A DNA stretch of 64,000 nt from the NCBI GenBank assembly GCA_913055905.1, contig CAJXLB010000001.1, positions 682,001 to 746,000 of the forward strand. Reading direction: 5' to 3'. The notes under the pieces are model-generated. The model did not search any database and was not told the DNA's origin. It was given only the letters and a program-made list of their open reading frames with translations. The translations under genes were made by a program, and so were the position numbers. The DNA is from an uncultured Winogradskyella sp. (lineage in GTDB: Bacteria; Bacteroidota; Bacteroidia; Flavobacteriales; Flavobacteriaceae). Each line of letters opens with the position of its first letter. The first letter of the stretch is position 1. Shown here piece after piece: positions 16,376 through 24,594 of this stretch.

Positions 16376-18886
16376 TTACTTTTTTATGATTTTATAAGTT
16401 TCCGCATTATTGATTGTTAAGAGATATATACCGCTTGGCAAATTTATAATATCTAGAACATCACCTTGGCCGTTTTGTAGGACTCTGCCCAATTTATCGC
16501 TAAGAGTCCACGCGACCGATTCACTAAAAAATACAAAATCAGATGTTGGGTTGGGATAAATTTTAAAGGGCATGGCAGAAGTGTATTCCTCTAGAGTTAA
16601 GTTTTCCGTAAATAGCCACTGTGCAAAATCTTGTGCAGCTGTGTTACCAGCTGAACTGAAATTACCACCTACAAATATTTTGTTAGTGCCTTCACTATCT
16701 TTGGCAAATTGCATAGCTCGTATTTGATTATCAACACCTACCGTTGTGTTGATGCCAAGTGGACTCCATCCCTCAGTCTCATTATATTGAGCAATCTTAT
16801 TTACTATAATTCTGTCCGTAGCATTTTGGTTGGCAAGTTCAAAACTTCCAGCAGCATACAAGTTTTCGCCATCATGTAGTAGCGAAGATACAAGGTTGCT
16901 CAATCCATTGCCAAGAGCAGACCAAGCCGATGTGCTTTTGTCCCACATGGCGACTCTATTTACAGAAATACCGCCTGCTTCGCCAAAATTACCACCAACA
17001 TAAATTGCCGTGTCAGTTGTGGCGATGGCTTCAACAAAACCCGTTGTACCAGAACCTAGTGCGCCCCAATTGCTGCCGTCCCAAGTTGCAATACGATTAG
17101 CCGAGTTGCCGCCAGCCTCATCAAAATTACCACCTGCATATAAGATGCCCATATTGTCAATGGCCAGTGATCTAATTTCATTATTGGTACCTGCAATACC
17201 GTTGTTGGTGTCTGTAAGCGGACTCCAATTTGTACCATTCCAAACCGCAATATTTCTGGCTTGATTACCATTGAGCGTTTCAAAGATACCTCCTACGTAT
17301 ACATTGTTACTAGCATCAATGGCCATAACTGCTATAGAGCCATTTATTCCAGAACCCAAAGGTTCCCAGCTACTACCATTCCACATTGCAATATTATTTA
17401 CGGAAACACCATCAATGAGAGAAAAAGCACCAGCAACATAAAGATTGCCATTTGGTGCTAACTTAATGGAGTTAACGGTGCCATTAGTTGTGCCGAAGGC
17501 TGTTAAACCGCTTGTTTCTGACCACAAAGCAATATTATTGATTGTATTATCTTCTGAGACTGTAAAATCACCGCCAAGATATACGCTTCCATCAGGATTG
17601 GTCTCTACCGCCCTAATTTGCCCATTAAAATTTTCAGTCGAGGTTAAGGACCATTCGCCCAAACCATTTACGGCTGTACCATTTTGGCCAGTTACACCAT
17701 CAACCAATTTAAAAATTTGGGCGCTACTGCCATACGAACTAAAATAAAGTTCACCACTCTCGTCCAGTCCAAAGCTAGAGATAAAGCCAGGAGAGTCAAA
17801 TAGGAGTGTACTGCTTGCCGCTTGGGTAGTTGGATTGTAATCCAAGGCCCAAACGCGTCCACTAACATAGTCGCCAAAAATATATTTTGAATTAATATCA
17901 GGGCTTAAACTTGTAATATCAGAACCGCGATAAACGTAACCTCCCGTAATGGAAACATCTCCTGCGTTATGGTCATAAAAGAAAACAGGAGAGGTAAGAA
18001 TCCCAGGGCCTTCAGTAGGCGTGTTATTAGCTATGCTTTCTGCTTCGAAGCGTTTCCAGCCATAATTCGCACCGTTAACAATTAGATTTATTTCTTCAAA
18101 TTCACCCTGACCAACGTCACCGCCCCAAATATTACCGGTCACCTCGTCTACGGAGAACTTCCAAGTGTTTCTTATACCATAGGCAAAAATTTCATCCAGG
18201 CCAGTTTCACCAACGAAAGGGTTGTCATTCGGAATTTCATAATTTCCATTGGAGGCCAACGGGTTACTGCCATCAACATCAACGTCTATTCGTAGGATGC
18301 TTCCAAAGGCATTATTGATATTTTGACTATTGTTTTGTGGGTCATTGGCACCACCACCATCACCTATAGAGATATAGAGGTAGCCGTCAGTTCCAAAAGC
18401 AATTTTACCACCATTATGATTGCTGTTAGATTGATTTTTTGTAAACTCAAACAAAACTAGTTCGCTACTTGGGTCTGCCAGATTTGGATTTACCGCATCT
18501 ACGGTAAATCGTGATGTGACCATTCTTAAGTTACTGGAACTTCCTGTGGTGTAATACACGTAGAAATAACCATTTTGTGTAAAATTTGGATGAAAGGCCA
18601 AGCCTAATAGACCCATTTCTTGTCCCGCTGAAAACGTAACTGTGCTTTCAATATTTAAAAACGTAGAGACTTCTGTAGCCAACACATCTGGGTCGTTAGG
18701 GAACACTTGAATGCGTCCTGGTTGTTCTACAACGAATAACCGGTTTGTGCCATCCTGGGCGTTTTGAATTTCAACGGGTCTACTAAAGCTCAGGTTTGGA
18801 AATGCTGGTTCATAAGTGATTTGCGCAGAAACAAATAACGACGCAAAAACACTTAATAACGTGCAAAATACTGCTGTAAATTTCAT
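16376..18886 (-). CDS. Secreted PQQ-type sugar dehydrogenase with beta-propeller repeats and T9SS sorting tail
   Basis: An 836-residue exported protein. After a signal peptide (residues 1-21), residues about 25-395 form a soluble glucose/aldose dehydrogenase (GSDH) propeller: SRPVEIQNAQDGTNRLFVVE, GLLGLAFHPNFTQNGYFYVY, NHNGGKIAFGTDGYLYISIG DGG, and ITGGYVYRG. Residues about 405-755 hold seven or so repeats of the type LYVAGAFSLIDG..NNIAMW (consensus VGGNF..NRIA.W), which look like a second propeller. The last 70 residues, with KIYPNPTSDFVFF and ending in YKIIKK, are a type IX secretion sorting domain. The protein should be exported through the T9SS to the surface or medium and oxidise sugars, if PQQ is available. 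It lies downstream of tag on the same strand. Confidence 0.88.
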   Translation of the reverse strand: MKFTAVFCTLLSVFASLFVSAQITYEPAFPNLSFSRPVEIQNAQDGTNRLFVVEQPGRIQVFPNDPDVLATEVSTFLNIESTVTFSAGQEMGLLGLAFHPNFTQNGYFYVYYTTGSSSNLRMVTSRFTVDAVNPNLADPSSELVLFEFTKNQSNSNHNGGKIAFGTDGYLYISIGDGGGANDPQNNSQNINNAFGSILRIDVDVDGSNPLASNGNYEIPNDNPFVGETGLDEIFAYGIRNTWKFSVDEVTGNIWGGDVGQGEFEEINLIVNGANYGWKRFEAESIANNTPTEGPGILTSPVFFYDHNAGDVSITGGYVYRGSDITSLSPDINSKYIFGDYVSGRVWALDYNPTTQAASSTLLFDSPGFISSFGLDESGELYFSSYGSSAQIFKLVDGVTGQNGTAVNGLGEWSLTSTENFNGQIRAVETNPDGSVYLGGDFTVSEDNTINNIALWSETSGLTAFGTTNGTVNSIKLAPNGNLYVAGAFSLIDGVSVNNIAMWNGSSWEPLGSGINGSIAVMAIDASNNVYVGGIFETLNGNQARNIAVWNGTNWSPLTDTNNGIAGTNNEIRSLAIDNMGILYAGGNFDEAGGNSANRIATWDGSNWGALGSGTTGFVEAIATTDTAIYVGGNFGEAGGISVNRVAMWDKSTSAWSALGNGLSNLVSSLLHDGENLYAAGSFELANQNATDRIIVNKIAQYNETEGWSPLGINTTVGVDNQIRAMQFAKDSEGTNKIFVGGNFSSAGNTAAQDFAQWLFTENLTLEEYTSAMPFKIYPNPTSDFVFFSESVAWTLSDKLGRVLQNGQGDVLDIINLPSGIYLLTINNAETYKIIKK

Positions 18887-18962
18887 GGGGATGTAGATTT
18901 TTATGGGATATTTTTTCTAAGGGATTGTTCTAGCTACTTTTTACTAAGTTACTGAAATCTTT

Positions 18963-19547
18963 TCACTTAGAATAATTTTGAACTTCCTTATATCGAAAAC
19001 AACTTACTTCATGATCGTTTACCATTCCAGTGGCCTGCATATGTGCATAGACGACTGTAGACCCTACAAACTTAAACCCTCTTTTCTTTAAATCGGCACT
19101 AATAATATCACTTAATGGGGTATTTGCAGGGATTTCTTTATAGTCTTTATACCTGTTGATGATGGGTTTACCGTTTGTAAAAGACCATATGTAATTTGAG
19201 AAGCTTCCAAAGTCGTTCTGTACTTTTAAAAAGGCCTGAGCATTGGTTACAGTTGCCTTGATTTTAAGTTTATTTCTTATGATACCCTTATCATTTAAAA
19301 GTTCGTTTATCTTATTTTCAGAATATTTTGCAATGCGATTGTAATTGAAATTGTCAAAAGCTTTTCTGAAGTTTTCTCGTTTTCGAAGAATGGTAATCCA
19401 ACTCAACCCAGCTTGGAAGGTTTCCAATATTAAAAACTCAAATAAGGCGTTGTCATCATATAACGGCACACCCCATTCCTTGTCATGATAGGCTTCGTAT
19501 AAAGCATCACCTCGGCACCAACCACAACGAGACAAGCTACTTTTCAT
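18963..19547 (-). CDS. tag: DNA-3-methyladenine glycosylase I
   Basis: A cytoplasmic base-excision repair enzyme that removes 3-methyladenine from alkylated DNA. The 194-residue length and motifs match Tag: RCGWCRGDALYEAYHDKEWG at the N-terminus with zinc-ligand Cys, LILETFQAGLSWITILRKRE with the catalytic-site residues, and FKFVGSTVVYAHMQATGMVN DHEVSCFR at the end with His and Cys zinc ligands. It overlaps the preceding small membrane-protein gene by 11 bases, so the two are translated from one message. Confidence 0.95.
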   Translation of the reverse strand: MKSSLSRCGWCRGDALYEAYHDKEWGVPLYDDNALFEFLILETFQAGLSWITILRKRENFRKAFDNFNYNRIAKYSENKINELLNDKGIIRNKLKIKATVTNAQAFLKVQNDFGSFSNYIWSFTNGKPIINRYKDYKEIPANTPLSDIISADLKKRGFKFVGSTVVYAHMQATGMVNDHEVSCFRYKEVQNYSK

Positions 19548-19794
19548 GTCTAAGAAGTTTGGTTTTTAGTTTTGCTATTTCAAGGGCTTGTTGTTTTAAT
19601 TTCATCCGTAATTCAACAACATATACGATGATATAAAGTAAAATGGCGAGATTTTTAATATTATTTAGTCGACGGACCGTAAAAAAATCACTGTCCTTAA
19701 ACCAGTCAAAATACAAAGCCATGACTGGCAGCGCAAATGCGAGAAGCAAAACTGTTCTTAAGTGTTCTGAAATTTTTAACCATTTTTCACTCAT
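19537..19794 (-). CDS. Small membrane protein with C-terminal coiled coil, unknown function
   Basis: An 85-residue protein with two hydrophobic segments (VLLLAFALPVMALYFDW and LAILLYIIVYVVELRM) and a short charged helix at the end (KLKQQALEIAKLKTKLLRHEK). I do not recognise a family. Its reading frame is supported by tight packing, since it overlaps the tag start by 11 bases and begins 78 bases from the divergent thioredoxin-like gene. Confidence 0.6.
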   Translation of the reverse strand: MSEKWLKISEHLRTVLLLAFALPVMALYFDWFKDSDFFTVRRLNNIKNLAILLYIIVYVVELRMKLKQQALEIAKLKTKLLRHEK

Positions 19795-19859
19795 AGCGAT
19801 TGACTATTTTTCTATGGTCTAAGGTAACAACTGTAACACAAAAAATAAAGATGTTATCG

Positions 19860-19867
19860 TAAATTTG
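19860..19867 (+). promoter_or_regulatory. -7 box for the thioredoxin-like gene
   Basis: TAAATTTG is a perfect TAnnTTTG element that ends five bases before the ATG at 19873, so a nearly leaderless message is predicted. Confidence 0.5.
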
Positions 19868-19872
19868 CCCTC

Positions 19873-20490
19873 ATGAAAACAACAGAACTACTAATGCCAA
19901 ATACCGTGATAAGGGATAGCTTAAAGCAGAGCATGTCTTATGAAGATTATACAGAACTGATAAATACCTTAGTTAATGCGTCGTCTACAACTGGCCATGA
20001 AAAAACAGAGACCATGGCCAACTACACAATGCTCAATCAAAGACGAATGAAGCGTTGGGACAAAACCGTAAGACTCGATGAAGACGCTAAGGCAAAGGTT
20101 GAAAATTACAGAGGCGATGTCACCTGGCTTGTATTGACAGAAAGTTGGTGTGGCGATGCAGCACATATTTTACCTGTAATTAATAAAGTTGCAGCCTTAA
20201 GCAGCAATATAAATTACCGCGTAGTCTTAAGAGACGATAATGATGCTTTAATGAACCAGTTCTTAACCAATGGTGGCCGATCCATCCCAAAGTTAATAGC
20301 TATTGATAATAAATCCGAAGAGGTCATCGGAACCTTTGGTCCCAGACCCTCTGAAGCTACAAAAATGGTCAACGACTACAAGCAAAAGCATGGGACACTA
20401 ACGGCAGAATTCAAAGAAGATTTACAACGTTGGTACAATAAGGATAAAGGCCAGTCTACAATAAAAGATCTGTTAGAACTTTTAGATTAG
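19873..20490 (+). CDS. Thioredoxin-family protein with a one-cysteine active site
   Basis: A 205-residue cytoplasmic protein. Residues about 75-190 have the thioredoxin fold (VTWLVLTESWCGDAAHILPV, RSIPKLIAIDN with the cis-Pro). The CxxC motif is reduced to C93-G-D-A96: the resolving Cys is absent, as in a Bacteroidota subgroup of thioredoxin-like proteins. It may therefore act in glutathionylation-like or monothiol chemistry, or as a binding protein; that is inference. The N-terminal 70 residues are helical and not part of the fold. The gene has its own promoter and ends with a four-base overlap against the convergent TonB-like gene. Confidence 0.8.
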   Translation: MKTTELLMPNTVIRDSLKQSMSYEDYTELINTLVNASSTTGHEKTETMANYTMLNQRRMKRWDKTVRLDEDAKAKVENYRGDVTWLVLTESWCGDAAHILPVINKVAALSSNINYRVVLRDDNDALMNQFLTNGGRSIPKLIAIDNKSEEVIGTFGPRPSEATKMVNDYKQKHGTLTAEFKEDLQRWYNKDKGQSTIKDLLELLD

Positions 20491-21227
20491 TTTTTGCCTT
20501 TGAAGATAAAGGTGATGGTTCCTATTTGGTTTTGTCTTTCAGAACTATTGAATTGTGCTGTTTTGGCATAAGCTATGGCACTTTCTTCTAAGCATTGATT
20601 ATTTGAGCTAGAGGCACCATTGATGTAGGCCTCAATAACATTGCCCATGGCATCTACCTTAATGCTTACCACAATCGTACCACCATATTCGCAGAGATAG
20701 CGCGGTGTTTGGTAGGCCTCAAGAACTCTATCCTTTAGGGAATAGGTCAGGCTACTTCTCCCTTTTGAATGCTCGTCAATAGTGTTTTCAGTCTTTTGCC
20801 GTTTTTTTAATTGCTCTTGAAGTTTTTTGTAAGCCTCTGTTTCTTTGGAGCTCAAGCCACGTCCAACACTATTTGAAAAGGAATTAATTACAGAGAGATC
20901 TTCTTCTGTAGTTTTCGTTTTGGCATCTTCCAATGCCTTGGTTGTTTGTTCAAAATCATCTGCGCTAACGGTTTTAAAATTCCGCATAAGTTCCTTATAG
21001 GCTTCGTCTTCATTAAAGGCCTTATTGCTAGATGGCTCCTGTGAATCCTCAAGTTTATTAGGTATTATTTCTTCCTCTGGAGTCTCTGGCTCGGGTTCAA
21101 TTTCGTAGTAGCTTTCGGTGATTAGCGTTCTGTGCTGTTTTAAATGAATGCTAAACAAACCTAATACGAAAATACCAGTAATAAGGAAGGTTATAATTTC
21201 AGCTTTAAAGCGTTCAATTATTGACAA
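20487..21227 (-). CDS. TonB-like envelope protein
   Basis: A 246-residue protein with one N-terminal membrane helix (FLITGIFVLGLFSIHL), an acidic proline-containing stretch (YYEIEPEPETPEEEIIPNKL), a coiled, charged middle, and a C-terminal domain of about 75 residues (GGTIVVSIKVDAMGNVIEAY through GTITFIFKGKN) resembling the TonB C-terminal fold. Family TonB proteins couple the proton-motive force to outer-membrane receptors; no ExbB/ExbD genes are here, so the role as an energy transducer is unproven. It lies 92 bases downstream of truB on the same strand. Confidence 0.6.
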   Translation of the reverse strand: MSIIERFKAEIITFLITGIFVLGLFSIHLKQHRTLITESYYEIEPEPETPEEEIIPNKLEDSQEPSSNKAFNEDEAYKELMRNFKTVSADDFEQTTKALEDAKTKTTEEDLSVINSFSNSVGRGLSSKETEAYKKLQEQLKKRQKTENTIDEHSKGRSSLTYSLKDRVLEAYQTPRYLCEYGGTIVVSIKVDAMGNVIEAYINGASSSNNQCLEESAIAYAKTAQFNSSERQNQIGTITFIFKGKN

Positions 21228-21318
21228 AGCGATTTGGTTTACGAATTTTTATATATACGAATATAAAACAGAAATGGTTTAGACTTTGAATCTATCTGCG
21301 AGAGGTTCTGCCAAAGAT

Positions 21319-22008
21319 TTAGGATAGTTGATCCAAAAAAGCTTCTGGAGATATGGCTTTCTCGACCGAAAATGACCCAATTCTTGTGCGTCTTAATTCT
21401 GAAAGATGAGCACCGCAATTTAACGCTTTTCCAAAATCTTGAGCCAACGACCTTATATAAGTGCCTTTGCTGCAAACGACTTTAAATTTCAAATTTAAAC
21501 CATTGATTTCAGTAATTTCAAAGGTAGTTATCTCCACTGTCCTAGGGTTGAGTTCTACCGATTCTCCTGCCCTAGCGATATCGTAAAGACGTTTACCATC
21601 TTTTTTTAAGGCCGAAAAAATAGGTGGGTATTGCTCAATACTTCCAGTAAATTTTCTTGTAGTATTATGTATTAAATCTTCAGTAATATGGCTGGTATCG
21701 AATGTCTTGTCAAACTCAGTCTCTAAATCGTAAGAGGGTGTGGTGCTCCCTAAAGTAATCGTTCCCGTGTATGCTTTTTCTTGGCCCTGAAAAGTATTGA
21801 TTTGTTTCGTCATTTTACCTGAACAAATAACCAATAGGCCTGTTGCTAAGGGATCTAAAGTACCAGCATGGCCAACTTTGATTTTTTTTATACCAAAGCG
21901 TTTTTTTATGGCCCAGCGAATTTTATTCACTGCTTGAAATGAGGTCCAGTGTAAGGGTTTATCTATTAAGATAACTTTTCCAGCCGTATAATCTTCTAAA
22001 GAAGCCAT
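21319..22008 (-). CDS. truB: tRNA pseudouridine-55 synthase
   Basis: It converts U55 in the T-loop of tRNAs to pseudouridine. The 229-residue length is typical of the Bacteroidota form. Seen: VILIDKPLHWTSFQAVNKIR, the active-site motif HAGTLDPLATGLL with catalytic Asp52, DGKRLYDIARAGE, and CSKGTYIRSLAQDFG. The C-terminal PUA-like extension of some homologs is absent. Its ATG overlaps the stop of uppP, so it is translated from the same message. Confidence 0.96.
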   Translation of the reverse strand: MASLEDYTAGKVILIDKPLHWTSFQAVNKIRWAIKKRFGIKKIKVGHAGTLDPLATGLLVICSGKMTKQINTFQGQEKAYTGTITLGSTTPSYDLETEFDKTFDTSHITEDLIHNTTRKFTGSIEQYPPIFSALKKDGKRLYDIARAGESVELNPRTVEITTFEITEINGLNLKFKVVCSKGTYIRSLAQDFGKALNCGAHLSELRRTRIGSFSVEKAISPEAFLDQLS

Positions 22009-22802
22009 TAGTAAACCAGGGTCCAGATTACGGCAATAATTCCAACGATTGCACAGTAGATTGCAAAGACGGTGAGTTTGCTTTTTCTAACCAAAGCAAT
22101 CATCCAAGTACAAGCAAATAGACCTGAGACAAAAGCCGCAATAAAACCAATACTTAAAGCTGTGAAATTAGAGCTTTCATAGGTGAGGTCTCCACTAAAG
22201 ATATCTTTGCCAATCTTGCCAAAAATCAAAGGAACTACCATTAAAAACGAAAAGCGAGCCGCTTTTGTTTTATCATTGCCTAATAAAACAGAGGTTGAAA
22301 TCGTAGCACCGCTTCTAGAAATACCTGGAAGTATGGCTACCGCTTGAGCTAACCCAATAACAAAGGCGTTAGAAAAAGATACAGCTTTTTTGGTGTCTTT
22401 GGCTTTATCCGCTAGAAACAGTAAAACTGCCGTAACTAGGAGCATACAACCAACCAAAAGAATGTTGCTGCCAAACAATTCTTCTAGTTCTTTTTCAAAA
22501 AATATGCCGACCACAGCAGCAGGTATCATGGAAATCGCAATTTTACTAATGAACTTTAAATCCGAATTCCATTTAAACTTTAAAGCTCCCTTTAAAATTT
22601 CTAGGACATCGTTTCTAAATACTACAATGGTACTGAGTGCTGTGGCAAAATGAAGTACTACGGTGAACAATAAGCTTTCTTTGGGAACCGAATTGTCGCC
22701 AAGTATAGCCTTTCCTAGTTCTAAATGACCACTTGAAGAAACAGGTAAAAACTCTGTTAGGCCTTGTACTATGCCAAGTATAATTGCATCTGTGATTTCC
22801 AT
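22008..22802 (-). CDS. uppP: Undecaprenyl-diphosphate phosphatase
   Basis: A polytopic inner-membrane enzyme that dephosphorylates undecaprenyl pyrophosphate, recycling the lipid carrier for peptidoglycan and polysaccharide synthesis and giving bacitracin resistance. Family motifs are present: GLTEFLPVSSSGHLELG with the catalytic Glu, and ILPGISRSGATISTSVLLG with the essential Arg and Ser. The start at 22802 (MEITDAI) is preferred over a TTG three codons upstream. The 264-residue length is standard. The gene lies between DUF3098 and truB, an arrangement seen in other Flavobacteriaceae. Confidence 0.95.
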   Translation of the reverse strand: MEITDAIILGIVQGLTEFLPVSSSGHLELGKAILGDNSVPKESLLFTVVLHFATALSTIVVFRNDVLEILKGALKFKWNSDLKFISKIAISMIPAAVVGIFFEKELEELFGSNILLVGCMLLVTAVLLFLADKAKDTKKAVSFSNAFVIGLAQAVAILPGISRSGATISTSVLLGNDKTKAARFSFLMVVPLIFGKIGKDIFSGDLTYESSNFTALSIGFIAAFVSGLFACTWMIALVRKSKLTVFAIYCAIVGIIAVIWTLVY

Positions 22803-22879
22803 GGTGGGCAAATATCAACTATCAAAAGTCAATTTCCAAATAAAGCAGATGAAGCGCTCAATAAATTATGAAAGTAAAT

Positions 22880-23167
22880 TTAGTTTGGGTTATCCTCTTT
22901 ATCGGGTTTGGCCAAGATAGCGTACACTTGCATGCCAAATCCAATTAAAACCAAGGTTGGCGCCAAACGAATACGGTCCCATCTAAAAATGGCTGGATCA
23001 AAGGTGTTAGCATCGTTATTTTTGCCGGCATAGGTAAAATCATAACCATAGGCCATTATGAAGAAACCCACAGCAATACAGCCTAAGCCAATAAAAAACC
23101 ACTTGTAATTTTTCTTGCCAAAAATAAAATCTGATTTGGCCTGTTCCTTGCGTTTTTGTTCTCCCAT
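22880..23167 (-). CDS. DUF3098 small membrane protein
   Basis: A 95-residue inner-membrane protein with a charged N-terminus (KRKEQAKSDFIFGKKNYKWF) and two hydrophobic helices (FIGLGCIAVGFFIMAYG and LAPTLVLIGFGMQVYAIL). This matches DUF3098, a Bacteroidota family of unknown role found next to ftsX and uppP. That context suggests, but does not show, a link to cell-envelope synthesis or division. It starts four bases after the upstream gene ends. Confidence 0.8.
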   Translation of the reverse strand: MGEQKRKEQAKSDFIFGKKNYKWFFIGLGCIAVGFFIMAYGYDFTYAGKNNDANTFDPAIFRWDRIRLAPTLVLIGFGMQVYAILAKPDKEDNPN

Positions 23168-23171
23168 TTAT

Positions 23172-23531
23172 TTAAAACTCTGTAAATAAAGTATCACCAT
23201 TAACCTTTAGCTGACAAATGTGATCAGAGGTGAGTCGTCCTCCCATTACTTTTGCCAAATGCAAAGTAACAGTTTTATTTAAAACTTTTGTCTTAAGGGA
23301 GTCTAAATTTAAACCGCGCTCTAAGCCTCTATTAATGTAAAAAGAGCTAAAATCATTATCCTTAAAAACAATATCATGGCTAGACCCTTCCAATATATCT
23401 GTAATTTTTACGGTAACCTCTTTACAATCTTCAGGCTCTGGATTGCTTATAGTAAAGGATTTAAGAAGAAGAATGGCACCTGCAACCGCAAATAGTGCTA
23501 CTGTAGTAAAGTAGATGAGAACTTTTTTCAT
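23172..23531 (-). CDS. Membrane-anchored periplasmic protein, unknown function
   Basis: A 119-residue protein with one N-terminal hydrophobic helix (VLIYFTTVALFAVAGAILLL) and a small soluble beta-rich domain (VTVKITDILEGSSHDIVFKD and TVTLHLAKVMGGRLTSDHIC), which should lie outside the inner membrane. I do not recognise a family. It sits in the ftsX to truB run, 62 bases after ftsX and four bases before DUF3098, so it is expressed with division and envelope genes. Confidence 0.6.
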   Translation of the reverse strand: MKKVLIYFTTVALFAVAGAILLLKSFTISNPEPEDCKEVTVKITDILEGSSHDIVFKDNDFSSFYINRGLERGLNLDSLKTKVLNKTVTLHLAKVMGGRLTSDHICQLKVNGDTLFTEF

Positions 23532-23593
23532 TTTTTGATTGATTTATAACTACTAAAACGCAAAAAAATGGAATCTAGTATTGCTTTAACACC

Positions 23594-24472
23594 TTAATAG
23601 TAAAGCTGATCGGTCTTAAGATTGAGAAACCGCTGGGTAGCAATAAAGGTACTGATCCATGTAATTACAATGCCTAAACCAAAAATGCCTAAAAATAAAG
23701 CAATGAGGGAAACGGTATTATTAAGCAAATTCAATTCCGGGAAGGTAAGGTTGAGATAATACAAAACAACAGCTACACCTATTAAAGCAACTAAAGCGCC
23801 AATAATGCCCAATTTAATGCTCTTCCAAACAAAGGGGCGTCGTATAAAACTTTTGGTAGCGCCAACCATTTGCATGGTTTTTATGATAAAGCGTTTTGAA
23901 TATACGGCCAACCTAATGGAACTGTTTATAAGAAGAACCGCAATTAAGGTAAACACAGCACTGATTACCAATACCCAGAAAGAAATCTTCTGTACGTTAT
24001 CATTCATCAATTCTACCAAATCATTGTCATATCGTATCTCTTCAATGAAGGATTTGTTCGATAAGTCATCGGTAATTGCTGTGAGCTGCTCTGTGGTCAC
24101 GAAATCAGCTTTGAGATACACGTCAATGGAATTTTTAAGTGGATTATAACCCACAAAATCCATAAAATCTTCACCAGTCTCTGCTTTCATCAACTCCGCA
24201 GCTTCTTCCTTGGAGACATAAACGGCTTCTTTGGTATAATCTGCCATGGCCAAGCTTTTCCTTAGCTGATTAACTTCAACCTCCTTTGCAGTATCGTTTA
24301 AGTAAATAGTCATCACCACTTGTTCCTTAAAATGGTCGGCCACTTTTTTCGAATTGATAACCAAGAGTCCAAGACAGCCCAATAAAAACAAGACCAAAGC
24401 AATACTAATGACTACGGAAATGTAGGACGAAATCAATTTGCGTCTTTGATATTTATCGAAGGAAGATGCCAT
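23594..24472 (-). CDS. ftsX: Cell-division ABC transporter permease FtsX
   Basis: The membrane subunit of the FtsEX complex, which activates peptidoglycan hydrolases at the division site. The 292-residue protein has an N-terminal cytoplasmic segment (SSFDKYQRRKLISSYISVV), a first helix, an extracellular loop of about 120 residues (residues 50-165), and three C-terminal helices with the MVGATKSFIRRPFVWKSIKL motif. The ATG at 24472 is chosen over an upstream TTG. ftsE is not in this window, which is usual for the phylum. leuS is divergent. Confidence 0.94.
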   Translation of the reverse strand: MASSFDKYQRRKLISSYISVVISIALVLFLLGCLGLLVINSKKVADHFKEQVVMTIYLNDTAKEVEVNQLRKSLAMADYTKEAVYVSKEEAAELMKAETGEDFMDFVGYNPLKNSIDVYLKADFVTTEQLTAITDDLSNKSFIEEIRYDNDLVELMNDNVQKISFWVLVISAVFTLIAVLLINSSIRLAVYSKRFIIKTMQMVGATKSFIRRPFVWKSIKLGIIGALVALIGVAVVLYYLNLTFPELNLLNNTVSLIALFLGIFGLGIVITWISTFIATQRFLNLKTDQLYY

Positions 24473-24561
24473 TTTCAACGGATTAATGCTGTAAAAATAT
24501 AAAACTAATTGCTTCTGTAGACTAATACAACGTTTAGTTTTTTATTGTGTTGTAATACCGT

Positions 24562-24569
24562 TAAATTTG
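24562..24569 (+). promoter_or_regulatory. -7 box for leuS
   Basis: TAAATTTG is a perfect TAnnTTTG element 25 bases before the ATG at 24595. Confidence 0.5.
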
Positions 24570-24594
24570 CCCCTTATTTCAAGAATACTCTAAG

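Noticed and set aside
21239..21475. A 78-residue frame overlapping the end of truB on the same strand.
   Set aside because: It lies in another frame of truB, whose motifs are intact, and has no homology signal.
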